In this document: one piece after another, positions 36,876 to 46,299 of the stretch | Position numbering within the stretch: position 1 is the first letter of the stretch | How the letters are laid out: each line of letters begins with the position of its first letter | Assembly (NCBI GenBank): GCA_009768935.1 | Contig: WESA01000001.1 | Location: forward strand, 119,004 to 183,003 | From: Rectinema subterraneum | GTDB lineage: Bacteria > Spirochaetota > Spirochaetia > Treponematales > Rectinemataceae | DNA: 64,000 bases | Direction of reading: 5' to 3' | Program-made: the position numbers and the translations under genes | Notes under the pieces: model-generated | Databases searched by the model: none | What the model saw: the letters and a program-made list of their open reading frames with translations, nothing else | What the model was told of the DNA's origin: nothing

Positions 36876-38159
36876 CTATAAAACCCACATGATCACTGAT
36901 GGGAAATAAGTGATGATGAACAATACAACAATCAATGACAGTAAGAAAGGCCACACTTCTGCAATCGAGTCTTTCAAGCTGGCCCCAAGGACACGCGATG
37001 AGGTTAAAAGAGTTAAACCAAAGGGAGGAGTGACCATTCCGATCGCCAGATTTGTGGTAAGAATAATGCCAAAGTGCACTAGATCGATATGGAGTGCTTC
37101 GAGAATCGGCAAGAGAAGGGGCACAATAATTACCTGAATGGCTGAGGACTCCAAGAACATGCCTGCAAACAATACAGTGATATTGACAGCGAAGAGTAGC
37201 GTGTATTTATTCATGCCAAGTGAAAGGACAGCCTCAAAAGCCTTTTGCGGTATCTGAAGATAGATCATTACCCATGCGAATAGCGAAGCCGCAGCAATAA
37301 TTATCATTATACCGGCAGAGGAAATTGCCGATTGCATTAAAATGCTTGGCAGATCTTTGAGCTTGATTTCCTTAAATACAAAGACACCAACAATGATAGA
37401 ATAGATGACGGCAGCAATCGCTGACTCAGTCGGTGTAAAGATACCCAGGAATACGCCACCTACGATAATAACTGGCGTGCCGAGGGCTACAAGCGTGTCG
37501 ATGACAACTTCTTTGACTGATTTGTTCCCGAGATCTCTAACAGGCCGGGGAATCTTGTGCTTTTTCGCGGTCAAGTATGTTGTAACAAGCAGAGCAATAA
37601 TAATGAGTATCCCAGAAGGAAAACCAACTTTATATAAGCTACCAACAGATGCCTTGGAGAGTGTTCCATACAAAATGAATGCAATGCTTGGCGGTATAAT
37701 GATACCAACTGGGCTCGCTGATGCCACGATAGCCGTAGCGTAGGATTTTGGATAAGAGTGATCTTTGAATCCCGCAAGCATGACGCCACCAATAGCTGCT
37801 GCAGTGGCTATTCCAGATCCTGATATCGCCGCAAAGAGCATGCATGAGAGGACTGCGGTCATTCCAAGGCCACCCGTGATCCTCCCTACAAACATACCTG
37901 CAAAGTTTACGAGCCGCTTCGCAAGTCCTCCCTTGTTCATGAGATCCCCGGCAAGAATAAAAAATGGAATAGCCAGCAGTGCGACTGAATCGATACTGCT
38001 AAAAAAGCTTTGAACTGCCTGCACAGGATTTATAGCATTTTCTGGATTGAATAAACCCGAAAGAAGAATCGTAATAAGTCCCGATCCTGCCATCGCAGTA
38101 GCTATCGGTGCACCCACAGCGAGAAGCACCAGTACTGATCCGAACAATACAAGAGTCAT
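36876..38159 (-). CDS. dctM: TRAP transporter large permease
   Basis: A 427-residue protein with about 12 helices, the ion-coupled translocation subunit of a tripartite TRAP carrier. Family sequence is clear: FFSSIDSVALLAIPFFILAG, GRITGGLGMTAVLSCMLFAA, ASPVGIIIPPSIAFILYG and MFLESSAIQVIIVPLLLPIL. It ends the dctPQM operon and overlaps dctQ by 4 bp. The likely solute is an organic acid feeding the adjacent meta-pathway genes, by inference only. Confidence 0.93.
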   Translation of the reverse strand: MTLVLFGSVLVLLAVGAPIATAMAGSGLITILLSGLFNPENAINPVQAVQSFFSSIDSVALLAIPFFILAGDLMNKGGLAKRLVNFAGMFVGRITGGLGMTAVLSCMLFAAISGSGIATAAAIGGVMLAGFKDHSYPKSYATAIVASASPVGIIIPPSIAFILYGTLSKASVGSLYKVGFPSGILIIIALLVTTYLTAKKHKIPRPVRDLGNKSVKEVVIDTLVALGTPVIIVGGVFLGIFTPTESAIAAVIYSIIVGVFVFKEIKLKDLPSILMQSAISSAGIMIIIAAASLFAWVMIYLQIPQKAFEAVLSLGMNKYTLLFAVNITVLFAGMFLESSAIQVIIVPLLLPILEALHIDLVHFGIILTTNLAIGMVTPPFGLTLLTSSRVLGASLKDSIAEVWPFLLSLIVVLFIITYFPSVIMWVL

Positions 38160-38653
38160 GCTTGTACCTCACTGGTCATTTTCACATCCTGAATCCCCTG
38201 TAGAATTCCGATGAAGGTCTGGAATACGAACACGCTAAATGCAGGAGGGTATATCCAGTAAACCCAACGTTTCGGAAGGCGCATATTCGTAGTCAATTGG
38301 CTACCGGCAAGTTTGATCAATCTGAATGATATGATAAACATGATTGTGAATATGACAAGCGAAATCAGTTGCTGTACAATAATAAGCCATTTCTTGTTCC
38401 TGCCTTTGAGTATCTCTTCAAGCACACTGATATTGATGTGATTTCTGCGTTTGGCGATCATTGCAAAACCTATCATAACAGCCCAAACGTTTGCATAACG
38501 GGTAAGTTCCTCTGTCCATTTAAACCCCGTACCGATGAAATATCGTAGAATCACCTGTAAAGCGAAGCTGATTATCATGATAGAGAAGAGAGACACGATT
38601 GCCCAACCACAAATCCTGTCAATTGTGTCGCTTATCTTAAACAATAGTTTCAT
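38156..38653 (-). CDS. dctQ: TRAP transporter small permease
   Basis: A 165-residue protein with four hydrophobic helices, the small TRAP membrane subunit (RYANVWAVMIGFAMIAKRRNHI and RWVYWIYPPAFSVFVFQTF are typical). The start at ATG 38653 is chosen over 38707 because GGGAG precedes it by 7 bp and the sequence then begins MKLLFKISDTIDRICGW, as is usual. It lies between dctP and dctM. Confidence 0.9.
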   Translation of the reverse strand: MKLLFKISDTIDRICGWAIVSLFSIMIISFALQVILRYFIGTGFKWTEELTRYANVWAVMIGFAMIAKRRNHINISVLEEILKGRNKKWLIIVQQLISLVIFTIMFIISFRLIKLAGSQLTTNMRLPKRWVYWIYPPAFSVFVFQTFIGILQGIQDVKMTSEVQA

Positions 38654-38752
38654 GAATAACTCCCAAAATAACAGTGAACTATAAAAGAGGCCGATACCTG
38701 CGACCAATCGCGGATCGACCTCTTTCCATTCAATGCGAACCTTAAATAATTA

Positions 38753-39733
38753 TCATCGAATGGCGACAATCTCGTCGTAAAGTTTCTTTATCTCTCCCTT
38801 GGCATATTTATCGATTACCGGTTTCACCTTTTCGATAAAGGGGGCAGTGTCTACACTGTTGAAAATCATGCCTTTTGAAATCAGATCGGCTTTCGCTTTT
38901 GCTTCGTCATTCTTCTGAATGATACCCAACTTTATCGCTGAGTCATTCGCAGCTTTCTGGAAGATAATCTGATCATCTGCAGGGAGTTTTCTGAACCAGT
39001 CATACCCAGCCATCAGTGTAGCGAATGCAAAAACGTGCCCAGTTTCAGACATATATTTCTGCACTTCATTGATTTTGTAATCCCTTGTGGTAACAATAGT
39101 ATTCTCATGAGCATCAACAGTGCCCTGCTGGAGCGCTGTGTAGACTTCTCCCCAAGCCATAGCCTGGGCGTTTGCACCGAGTGCCTTGAATGTGTCGATA
39201 TAAAGGGAGCTTTCCGCAACACGAATTTTCACACCTTTTAAATCCTCTGGCTTTGTGATCGGTCCGACCTTGGCGCTTGTTGTAACATGTCTATAACCGC
39301 GGGGCATATTGCTGAGGAAATGGAGACCATACTGATCTCCAAAGGTCAAAAGCTTTTTATTTACATCAGAGGCAAGGAATTTTTCAACATGATCCCAATT
39401 CCGGAACAGAAACGGCAAATCGAGTACATCCAATTCTCTGACGAACTGGTTTATATCTGAAGTAGTAATAACTGCCAACTGGATGTTTCCAGCTTGCAAG
39501 CCTTCCATGAGAGCTGTAGATCCTCCAAGCTGTCCACCACCGTAGATAATGATTTTATATTTGTTGTTGGATGCTTCTTCGACTTGCCGCTTGAATTCCT
39601 TTGCCCAGTTGTCGTATGCGGTATTGGGAGCTGCAATATGCCCAAGCTTGATCTCTTTCTGCGCGAATGCGCCTCCGACCACAACAAATAGCATTGTAGC
39701 CACAATCATCCCACCAATGAGCCTCTTTTTCAT
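38753..39733 (-). CDS. dctP: TRAP transporter solute-binding protein
   Basis: A 326-residue periplasmic binding protein with a signal peptide (GGMIVATMLFVVVGGAFAQ). DctP-type features are EIKLGHIAAPNTAYDNWAKEF, the substrate-arginine region KGVKIRVAESSLYIDTFKAL, and GEVYTALQQGTVDAHENTI. The start is ATG 39733, 6 bp after AGGAGG; a GTG one codon earlier is less likely. A palindrome similar to the putative IclR operator lies 27 bp upstream. The solute is unknown. Confidence 0.93.
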   Translation of the reverse strand: MKKRLIGGMIVATMLFVVVGGAFAQKEIKLGHIAAPNTAYDNWAKEFKRQVEEASNNKYKIIIYGGGQLGGSTALMEGLQAGNIQLAVITTSDINQFVRELDVLDLPFLFRNWDHVEKFLASDVNKKLLTFGDQYGLHFLSNMPRGYRHVTTSAKVGPITKPEDLKGVKIRVAESSLYIDTFKALGANAQAMAWGEVYTALQQGTVDAHENTIVTTRDYKINEVQKYMSETGHVFAFATLMAGYDWFRKLPADDQIIFQKAANDSAIKLGIIQKNDEAKAKADLISKGMIFNSVDTAPFIEKVKPVIDKYAKGEIKKLYDEIVAIR

Positions 39734-39760
39734 CACTGACCTCCTATAAAATCTATATGA

Positions 39761-39777
39761 ATGCTACTATGTAGCAT
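39761..39777. promoter_or_regulatory. Putative IclR operator before dctP
   Basis: A 17-bp palindrome, ATGCTAC, 3 bp, GTAGCAT. Its core TGCTA-N5-TAGCA is identical to that of the larger palindrome at 43406-43430. It lies 27 bp upstream of the dctP start. Confidence 0.55.
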
Positions 39778-39828
39778 TTCGTTCTAAATTACAGAAACGA
39801 AACGCCACCAGGTTCCTCCACGCGGGTT

Positions 39829-40854
39829 TCAGATGGCTTTTCCTGTGGCTTTGGCAAGGTCGTATGCAACTTGGATAATCCAGTCCTCCTGCCCGCCGAC
39901 CGCTTTACGTTTGCCTACCTCTATCAACACATTACGAACATCGATGCCAAATCGCTCGGCTGCTTTTCGGGCATGGAGCATGAAACTGGAATATACCCCA
40001 GCATATCCCATGATGAGCGAATTCGAATCATGGAGCGGCATCTGCTTTCCCTTTTCGACAACAAGAGGTAGCAACACTTTTTCTGCTGCATCCATAGTCT
40101 TGAAAAGATCAGCACCAATTTCGTATCCCGACTTTTTGAGAGCTGCCACGAGCATTTCGGTTCCCGCATTGCCGGCACCAGCCCCCATGCCACCGAGTGA
40201 ACCATCGAGATAAGTTGCACCAGCTTTAGCTGCTGCAAGAGAATTGGCTATTGCACAGCCTAAATTATCATGTGCGTGGTGACCGACTGGGACACGAAGT
40301 GCATTCTTCAATGCCGCTACCCGGGCATAGACATCGTCTGGTAGTAACGCGCCTGCAGAATCGGTTGCATAGATCACATCTGCTCCATAGGATTCCATGA
40401 TACGTGCCTGCTCCACTAGTTTGTCGATGTCCGCCATGTGCGCCATCATCAGAAAACCAACAACAAACATTCCCATCTGCTTAGCTGCTTTGATGTATTC
40501 CTCCGAGACATCGGCTTCGGTAATGTGGGTTGCGACACGAACAACCGAAGCACCGCGCTTGTGAGCTTCTTTTAGAAGTTCGAGGGTTCCGATACCGGGA
40601 ACAAGCAGCACTGCAATCTTTGCCTTTTTTGCCACTTTCACAGCGGTTGATACCAGATCGAGTTCATTCTCTACAGAATAGCCGTAGGTCAGAGAGGAGC
40701 CTCCCAGGCCATCGCCATGAGTAACTTCAATGATATCGATACCTGCATCATCGAGAGCAGCGACAACCTTTTCTACATCTGAGCTTGTATACTGATGTGA
40801 TACAGAGTGACTGCCATCTCTCAAACTTGTATCGGTAATGGATATTCTGCTCAT
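39829..40854 (-). CDS. 4-hydroxy-2-oxovalerate aldolase
   Basis: This 341-residue enzyme splits 4-hydroxy-2-oxovalerate into pyruvate and acetaldehyde, and passes the aldehyde to the dehydrogenase encoded just upstream. It belongs to the HMGL-like metal-dependent aldolases: [17 protein letters not shown] at the start carries the metal Asp and catalytic Arg, and [20 protein letters not shown] the metal His pair. [19 protein letters not shown] is close to family sequence as well. The start overlaps the dehydrogenase stop by 4 bp. MhpE/DmpG/BphI type. Confidence 0.94.
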   Translation of the reverse strand: MSRISITDTSLRDGSHSVSHQYTSSDVEKVVAALDDAGIDIIEVTHGDGLGGSSLTYGYSVENELDLVSTAVKVAKKAKIAVLLVPGIGTLELLKEAHKRGASVVRVATHITEADVSEEYIKAAKQMGMFVVGFLMMAHMADIDKLVEQARIMESYGADVIYATDSAGALLPDDVYARVAALKNALRVPVGHHAHDNLGCAIANSLAAAKAGATYLDGSLGGMGAGAGNAGTEMLVAALKKSGYEIGADLFKTMDAAEKVLLPLVVEKGKQMPLHDSNSLIMGYAGVYSSFMLHARKAAERFGIDVRNVLIEVGKRKAVGGQEDWIIQVAYDLAKATGKAI

Positions 40855-41726
40855 CGTCTTCCCTCCAGGATTCTTTGAGCGAATTGCTCGCCAATGAACA
40901 CTGCTGCTGCGTTGATGATGTCGAGGTTGCCTGCATATTTTGGAAGAAAGTCTCCAAGCCCCTCCACTTCAATGACGGTGGTTACGACGTCATCTTGTAA
41001 GATTGGTTCTACGAGGAACCGGTAACCAGGAACATAAATTCGTAGTTTTTTGATAATGTCATCGATTGAAGCACGTATCGCAGCTAAATCAGGTTTCCGG
41101 ACCCTCGTGTGGATTGTATTGCGCATTAAAATAGGTGGTTCGGCTGGATTAAGTACGATAATCGTTTTTGCAGAATCAGCACCACCAATTGTTTGAAGAG
41201 CCTTGGTCGTCGTTTCAATAAACTCGTCAAGGTTTTGTCGTGTTCCGGGACCTGCGCTTTTTGAGCTGACTGAAGATACGACCTCTGCATAATAGACTTC
41301 AGCAACACGGTTAATTGCATAGACAATAGGTGTCGTTGCTTGCCCTGCGCATGTCACTAAATTAACGTTGTCGAGCGCAAATATGCTCTCGTCGAGGTTC
41401 ACGGAGGGTACCACATAGGGCCCCACAGCAGCTGGCGTCAGATCTATCGCTATTTTCCCCGCAGCCTTGAGCTTGGGTGCATGCTGAAGATGAGGTATGG
41501 CCCCGGTTGCATCGAAGACTATTTTGATCTCGTCAACTGCGAGCATTTCGTCGATTCCTTTGATTGTAGTAGGAATTCCAAATTTTCTCGCAATTTCGAT
41601 GCCTGGTGATTCTTTTACCCCGACAACATAAGCAACTTCTAATAGAGGGCTTCGCTGTAATTTGAAAAGCAGATCAGTTCCAATGTTGCCAGGTCCAATG
41701 ATGGCTGACTTTATCTTTTTTGCCAT
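40851..41726 (-). CDS. Acylating acetaldehyde dehydrogenase
   Basis: A 291-residue NAD-dependent enzyme that converts acetaldehyde and CoA to acetyl-CoA, working with the aldolase encoded next to it so that acetaldehyde can be channelled. The N-terminal Rossmann loop is [15 protein letters not shown]. The catalytic Cys is in [20 protein letters not shown]. The C-terminal dimer part is [22 protein letters not shown]. MhpF/DmpF/BphJ type. It lies 13 bp after the hydratase stop. Confidence 0.95.
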   Translation of the reverse strand: MAKKIKSAIIGPGNIGTDLLFKLQRSPLLEVAYVVGVKESPGIEIARKFGIPTTIKGIDEMLAVDEIKIVFDATGAIPHLQHAPKLKAAGKIAIDLTPAAVGPYVVPSVNLDESIFALDNVNLVTCAGQATTPIVYAINRVAEVYYAEVVSSVSSKSAGPGTRQNLDEFIETTTKALQTIGGADSAKTIIVLNPAEPPILMRNTIHTRVRKPDLAAIRASIDDIIKKLRIYVPGYRFLVEPILQDDVVTTVIEVEGLGDFLPKYAGNLDIINAAAVFIGEQFAQRILEGRR

Positions 41727-41739
41727 TGAGGTGTGCTCC

Positions 41740-42528
41740 TTAGTAAAACGTTACTTCGACTTCGCCTAGACTCGAATATGTCGCCTTGAAAGTATCACCT
41801 TTTTCAGCTGCGATCGCCGCAGACAGTGCTCCCGAGAGAATCACTTCACCTTTCTTCAGAAGCGTCCCGTAGTTTCGCATCTTATTTGCCAGCCAGGCGA
41901 CACAGAAGGCGGGATCACCGAGCACATCGGTTCCAGAACCAGAGTTCATCTTCTCACCATTTTTAAACAAATCCATTTTTTCGGCTTTGAGGTCTATTTC
42001 GTATATTTTTTTCTTTACATTTCCAAGGATATACATACCTGAAGACGCATTGTCGGCTACCGTATCGACGAGGCTAATCTTCCAATCTTTTATGCGGGTA
42101 TCCACAATTTCCAGAGCTGCAATAACATATTCCGTAGATTCGAGGACGTCCTCGACGAGTATTTCACCGGGCATATCAAGATCACGAGAGAGGACAAATG
42201 CAATCTCAGCTTCCACCTTTGGCTGGATCATCCTTCTACGCTCAATTCGACCATCTTTCACTTCCATATCGGAAAAGAGGTGTCCAAAATCGGGTGTATC
42301 CACATTGAGCATGTTCTGCATTGCTTTGGAAGTGAGGCCGATCTTTTTCCCACTGATCTTTTTGCCAGCAGCAAGAGCCCGCTCAACGTTGAGCATCTGT
42401 ATTTCGTACGCGCTGTCAACATCGAGATTCGGAAAGCGGTCCGACAACCTTGTCACTGGATTAGCGGTTACCCATGCATTATGAAGGTCGTTTGCGGCAG
42501 CATCAATTTCGTACTTAGAAAGAGCCAT
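41740..42528 (-). CDS. 2-oxopent-4-enoate hydratase
   Basis: A 262-residue member of the fumarylacetoacetase-related hydratases that adds water to 2-hydroxypenta-2,4-dienoate to make 4-hydroxy-2-oxovalerate. Family segments are [50 protein letters not shown] (metal-binding Glu residues) and SSGMYILGN. MhpD/DmpE type; 2-oxohept-3-ene-dioate hydratase is a related possibility. Its start overlaps the hydrolase stop by 1 bp (TAATG). Confidence 0.92.
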   Translation of the reverse strand: MALSKYEIDAAANDLHNAWVTANPVTRLSDRFPNLDVDSAYEIQMLNVERALAAGKKISGKKIGLTSKAMQNMLNVDTPDFGHLFSDMEVKDGRIERRRMIQPKVEAEIAFVLSRDLDMPGEILVEDVLESTEYVIAALEIVDTRIKDWKISLVDTVADNASSGMYILGNVKKKIYEIDLKAEKMDLFKNGEKMNSGSGTDVLGDPAFCVAWLANKMRNYGTLLKKGEVILSGALSAAIAAEKGDTFKATYSSLGEVEVTFY

Positions 42529-43367
42529 TAGAATTCTCCTGCAAGGAAAGCTTCAACCACAGCCACGAAGCGTAAATTCTGTTCGATTTGCGTCCAGTGT
42601 CCACACTTGCCAAACATGTGAAGTTGCGCATTCGGTATAAGTTGAAATAATGTCATTGATGTCTCAATGGGAATGATCTCGTCTTCTCTACCGTGAATAA
42701 TGAGTGTTTCGTGTCGGATTGCAGCAATATCTGCGTATTTCGAAGCCATCATATCGACCCCCTTCTGACGGGGAGCAGGGAACATTCTGCCGAAAGTCTC
42801 TTGATATCCAGGGCGAATACTCGCCTCGTAACGCATTTTCACGAGATCTTCGGTCGCAATTGCTTTATCGTAGACAAAACTATTGATGGCTACCCGCATT
42901 GCTTCCAGGGAGGGTTGATATCCCCACACATGATCCAAGCCTTTTGTGATCTTGAACTCCGTACCCATCGAACCCATAAGAACTAGCTTGTGAATCCGAT
43001 CTGGATGATATATAGCCATCCAGAGGGCAAGCGCACCACCAAAAGAGTTCCCGACCAAGTCCACCTGCTCGAGATTGAGGGCGTCAAGGAAATCAACGAG
43101 TTGTTTCCCCCACATATCCATATTGAAATCGATGTTCTCGGGACGCTCTGTGTATCCAAAGCCAACCATATCAGGCGCTATGACCCTCCTGCGGGCAGCC
43201 AACTTTGGAATGACAAGGCGCCAGTTTGCCCAGGCGGAGACTCCTGGGCCCGAGCCATGGATGAGGACCACGGGATCACCCGAGCCGACATCATGATAGT
43301 TGGTCTTGAAACCGCCTGTGATAATGCTCTCTCCGATCTCGGGGTTGGCCTGATTTTTCTCTTCCAT
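42528..43367 (-). CDS. Alpha/beta hydrolase of the meta-cleavage C-C hydrolase type
   Basis: A 279-residue hydrolase resembling DmpD/MhpC/BphD enzymes, which break a carbon-carbon bond in ring-fission products such as 2-hydroxymuconic semialdehyde. The oxyanion HGSGPGVSAWANW, the nucleophile elbow VGNSFGGALALW (Ser), HGREDEIIPIE (Asp) and GKCGHWTQIE (His) complete the triad. ATG 43367 is used because AAGGAGG lies just before it. It is the first gene of the catabolic operon, followed by hydratase, dehydrogenase and aldolase. The true substrate is unknown because no ring-cleaving dioxygenase is in the window. Confidence 0.88.
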   Translation of the reverse strand: MEEKNQANPEIGESIITGGFKTNYHDVGSGDPVVLIHGSGPGVSAWANWRLVIPKLAARRRVIAPDMVGFGYTERPENIDFNMDMWGKQLVDFLDALNLEQVDLVGNSFGGALALWMAIYHPDRIHKLVLMGSMGTEFKITKGLDHVWGYQPSLEAMRVAINSFVYDKAIATEDLVKMRYEASIRPGYQETFGRMFPAPRQKGVDMMASKYADIAAIRHETLIIHGREDEIIPIETSMTLFQLIPNAQLHMFGKCGHWTQIEQNLRFVAVVEAFLAGEF

Positions 43368-43405
43368 AAAAATACCTCCTTGTCGCATGTATTTATCGAG
43401 ATTAT

Positions 43406-43430
43406 CACTGTGCTATATTATAGCACAGTG
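43406..43430. promoter_or_regulatory. Perfect palindrome, putative IclR operator of the catabolic operon
   Basis: CACTGTGCTA, 5 bp, TAGCACAGTG lies between the IclR stop and the hydrolase start. On the minus strand it contains TATAAT, so a bound regulator would cover the -10 region. The core TGCTA-N5-TAGCA is repeated before dctP. Confidence 0.75.
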
Positions 43431-43483
43431 TTCTTATTATAAATTATGTTAAACCTGTTTTCTGAAACTGTCAATAAAAATTA

Positions 43484-44353
43484 CTATTGGTTTTGATAAC
43501 CAAGAGCTTCGGAAATTGCTTTTGCAGCACCCCGGACTGAAGTTTCAAGAAATGATTCCCTCTCGACATCGAGTCTAATCGTTGGAATGGAAATGCTTAC
43601 TGCAGCGCACACTGCCCCGCGAGCGTCTATTACTGGTGCGGCAAAACACTTGAGCCCAATCGAGAATTCTTCATCATCATAGGCGATCTTTGATTTACGA
43701 ATTGTTGCGAGTTCATCCTTGAGTCTTTTGATTTCAGTAATAGTTTTAGGGGTGCGTTTTTCCAAAGGTCGCCTCAGAACACGCTCAATTTCCTCATCGG
43801 TTTGAAATGCCAAAAGGCACTTCCCGACTCCCGTGCAATATGCAGGATTCCGTTTGCCGATAAACGAAGCTATGCTTAGCGCATTATCGCACTCCACCTT
43901 ATCGATATAAACGACTTCGCCTCTATCATAGATCGCGAGATGTACGGTCTCTTTGACCGTGTCGACAAGCTTCCTCAAAATCGGATGTGCAATCTCCGCC
44001 GTACTGAAAGCGGATAGTTTATTCTGGCTGAGCTCAATCGTTTTCAGCCCCAGCCTATAAAGGCCATTGTCGGGATTCTGCTCAATATAACCACGGCGTT
44101 CCAGTGTGCTTATCAACCCAAATACAGTACTTTTATTGAGATTAAGCAATCTGGCGATCTCCGATACACCAATTTCCGGTTTACGGCTCGAGAAGATTTC
44201 GAGTATCGATAATGCTCTGTCCACTGACTGGATATAGCCCGAAGGGCGGGGTGTAAAGGCTCTGTTCGGTTCCTGTGTTACAGTCGGTGTTGCATCTGTA
44301 GACTTGTCTTCCTTGTAACTCGCTGTTGATAGCGCTTTGGGTTTTCTTGGCAT
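43484..44353 (-). CDS. IclR-family transcriptional regulator
   Basis: A 289-residue regulator with an N-terminal winged helix (RALSILEIFSSRKPEIGVSE, IARLLNLNKSTVFGLISTLE) and the C-terminal effector domain (GKRNPAYCTGVGKCLLAFQT, ARGAVCAAVSISIP). It is upstream of, and on the same strand as, the meta-cleavage operon and is likely its regulator. The start chosen is ATG 44353 (MPRKPKAL). A TATAAT box ends 6 bp before it with no Shine-Dalgarno, suggesting a leaderless mRNA; ATG 44398 is an alternative. Confidence 0.9.
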   Translation of the reverse strand: MPRKPKALSTASYKEDKSTDATPTVTQEPNRAFTPRPSGYIQSVDRALSILEIFSSRKPEIGVSEIARLLNLNKSTVFGLISTLERRGYIEQNPDNGLYRLGLKTIELSQNKLSAFSTAEIAHPILRKLVDTVKETVHLAIYDRGEVVYIDKVECDNALSIASFIGKRNPAYCTGVGKCLLAFQTDEEIERVLRRPLEKRTPKTITEIKRLKDELATIRKSKIAYDDEEFSIGLKCFAAPVIDARGAVCAAVSISIPTIRLDVERESFLETSVRGAAKAISEALGYQNQ

Positions 44354-44656
44354 ACCATGATTATACAATGCTGAACAAAGTTCTGAAAGCCGCCGCATTG
44401 CCGTATCGAAAATCTAAGCGAAACCATTAGGCAAGAATAGCAGATAAACGCTTGTTATTGGCATGCAACTGTTACATACGCAAGGCAGAAAGACAAGAAG
44501 GAGTATAATCGGGCGTTTGTTGAGTAGCGAATGAGGAGGCATAGGGGCCACTTTCGACAACAAATGCAGCAAGCACTTGAAGGTATATTTCAGAGAACTA
44601 AAATGAGTTCTTTTGTCTAGCCCCCCTTTGGACTTTCCATGATGCTGACATTATAA
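44354..44656. other. Intergenic region upstream of iclR
   Basis: About 300 bp with the IclR promoter (TATAAT at its left edge on the minus strand). It also holds AGGAGG-like sequences on the plus strand that are not followed by an intact gene, so it may include degraded sequence. No further feature was recognised. Confidence 0.5.
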
Positions 44657-44926
44657 GTGTACAGATTTAAGGGAGGAGATCAGATCAAGGCGGGCCAGGC
44701 AATGCGCTTCCCGGGAAGCGAGGACAAATTCAGTTATGTTCTCGGCATGCCGTTCGGCACCGAATACATAAAAGCCATCACGTCAACCAAGCCTTTTGCC
44801 ACCATGGAAGCTGACTTTTCCGACTTGCAGGGTCCGGCTGCAGCGGCGATAACCCGCGGCCTTTCTGTTGTAGCTTCCGATTCCACTCGCGCGGAAGCGC
44901 TTGCGGTGTATGCCATCATGCCGTAA
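44657..44926 (+). pseudogene. C-terminal fragment of a DUF4384-type protein
   Basis: An 89-codon frame with a GTG at 44657 and an internal ATG at 44702. The text KAGQAMRFPGSEDKFSYVLG, FGTEYIKAITSTKPF and RAEALAVYAIMP resembles the end of DUF4384 domains in secreted or lipoprotein-like proteins of spirochaetes. The N-terminal half of the usual protein is absent, so this is most likely a remnant. Function unknown. Confidence 0.55.
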
Positions 44927-44939
44927 GGAGTTGATTTTT

Positions 44940-45150
44940 TAGGACGGTTATTCAGAATTCAGAAAAGGATGAACAAGATTTTTGACATGATGACGGGATG
45001 AGGAGGAATGGCAGAGGTGCAACACGAGACTTTTCCCAAGGGCTGCACAGCGTTTTGCGATTTTTTCAATTTCGCGCCGTAATGCCTCATCGAGCCAGTA
45101 ACGTATTTTGTGTAAACGGCTTGATTCTTTTAAGAGTAATTTTATTGATG
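44940..45150 (-). other. Open frame without a start, possible gene remnant
   Basis: On the minus strand a frame of some 65 codons reads YWLDEALRREIEKIAKRC and ends at a TAA near 44940. It lacks a start codon and a ribosome-binding site. The helical, charged text looks like protein sequence, but I do not recognise it. Confidence 0.3.
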
Positions 45151-45192
45151 GTTCCTTTTTCTATGACCAATTTCAAACTAGAGTCATTGTAT

Positions 45193-45573
45193 TTAAATAA
45201 TCCAAGGCAACGGAATGCCAGGTAATCCTAAGCGAGTCATGCCATCGAGTACCTGCTGACGCAGAATTGGCCATAGTGTTTTCATTATTTGCTTCTCGTG
45301 GAAAATCTTTCGTGCTTCATCATTTTCCCATGCTTTTTCGAATGCCGATTGATCTATTACTGAGAAAGCAATAATTATAGTTGCTTCATGGGAATATAGC
45401 TCCTTCTCACCCATGAACATCGCAACTGTATATTTAGGTCTCAAAAGCAAAGTACTAGGATTTTGCAAAATTTGATCATCTGAAGCAAATATCTGATTCC
45501 AGTTGATTTTTATCTCTGAGCCTGGCTGTATTTGCTCATCTGTGCGTTGAAAACTAATTCTTAATGACGGCAC
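45193..45573 (-). CDS. SecB-like chaperone family protein
   Basis: A 126-residue protein with GTG start at 45573. Its C-terminal LWPILRQQVLDGMTRLGLPG IPLP matches the ending of SecB (LWPYAREYI... AGLPPFTLP), and the preceding YTVAMFMGEKELYSHEATIIIAFSV has the SecB beta-strand pattern. It is not the housekeeping SecB by length or charge, so it resembles SecB-like or TA-linked chaperones. It overlaps the upstream GNAT gene by 13 bp. The AGGAGG ahead of the start is 13 bp away. Confidence 0.65.
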   Translation of the reverse strand: MPSLRISFQRTDEQIQPGSEIKINWNQIFASDDQILQNPSTLLLRPKYTVAMFMGEKELYSHEATIIIAFSVIDQSAFEKAWENDEARKIFHEKQIMKTLWPILRQQVLDGMTRLGLPGIPLPWII

Positions 45574-46190
45574 GCTATCGAAAACTCCTCCTGGGTGTAC
45601 CGCCAGCCTTTCTCCTTGGGCTCGAAGGTCCTGTCAAACTCTTCCGCGGCCGCTGGGTCGATGCCGAATACGACGCTCTCGTGATATTTCCACGCATGGC
45701 CGGCGAATACGCCTTCCTTCAGCTCGAGCACGAGGAGGCTGAAGGGGTACCTGCCCTCCGCGTTGCCGATGTTGAAGTCCCTGCCGCTTTTGAACCCATG
45801 CTTGCAGTAGTTGTATGGGCTCCCGTAGATGATGATTGCCGCGTGCCCGGATTCCCTCGCCTTCTGGATGGTGTGCCGGATCAATGCTGACCCTATGCCT
45901 TTCCGCTGGTACTCGGGAAGGACGCTCACCGGCCCGAAGGTGATTGTTTCCAGCCTCCCGCCCTGCTCGTTCTCGACGAAGGACCTCGTGTACATGATGT
46001 TCCCGACAAGCCTGCCGTCCGCAAGAGCGACGAAATCCAGCTCCCTCATGAAATCCTCGTGGCTTCTCATGACGTGGGCCAGGTAATGCTCGACGCATCC
46101 CGGGACGTAGAGGTTCCAGAACGCCTCGCGGGTGATCTCTTCCACCCTCCTGAAGTCTTCCGGGGTTTCATTGCGGATTGTGATGTTCAT
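45561..46190 (-). CDS. GNAT-family N-acetyltransferase
   Basis: A 209-residue GNAT with the acetyl-CoA-binding motif VLPEYQRKGIGSALIRHTIQ (Q/R-x-x-G-x-G/A). The opening MNITIRNETPEDFRRVEEITREAF is also typical. The substrate cannot be inferred. It is larger than GNAT toxins of toxin-antitoxin systems. It is followed by the SecB-like gene with a 13-bp overlap. Its GC content is higher than that of the SecB-like gene. Confidence 0.85.
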   Translation of the reverse strand: MNITIRNETPEDFRRVEEITREAFWNLYVPGCVEHYLAHVMRSHEDFMRELDFVALADGRLVGNIMYTRSFVENEQGGRLETITFGPVSVLPEYQRKGIGSALIRHTIQKARESGHAAIIIYGSPYNYCKHGFKSGRDFNIGNAEGRYPFSLLVLELKEGVFAGHAWKYHESVVFGIDPAAAEEFDRTFEPKEKGWRYTQEEFSIACRH

Positions 46191-46299
46191 TTCAGCGTGC
46201 CTCTCATCTGTCCGATTCTATCCCGGAAATCGCCAGGATGAAAGAAGTTAGCTGACTGGCCTGGCCCATAGCGGCGAGATTATCCACCGGAAAGGATAT

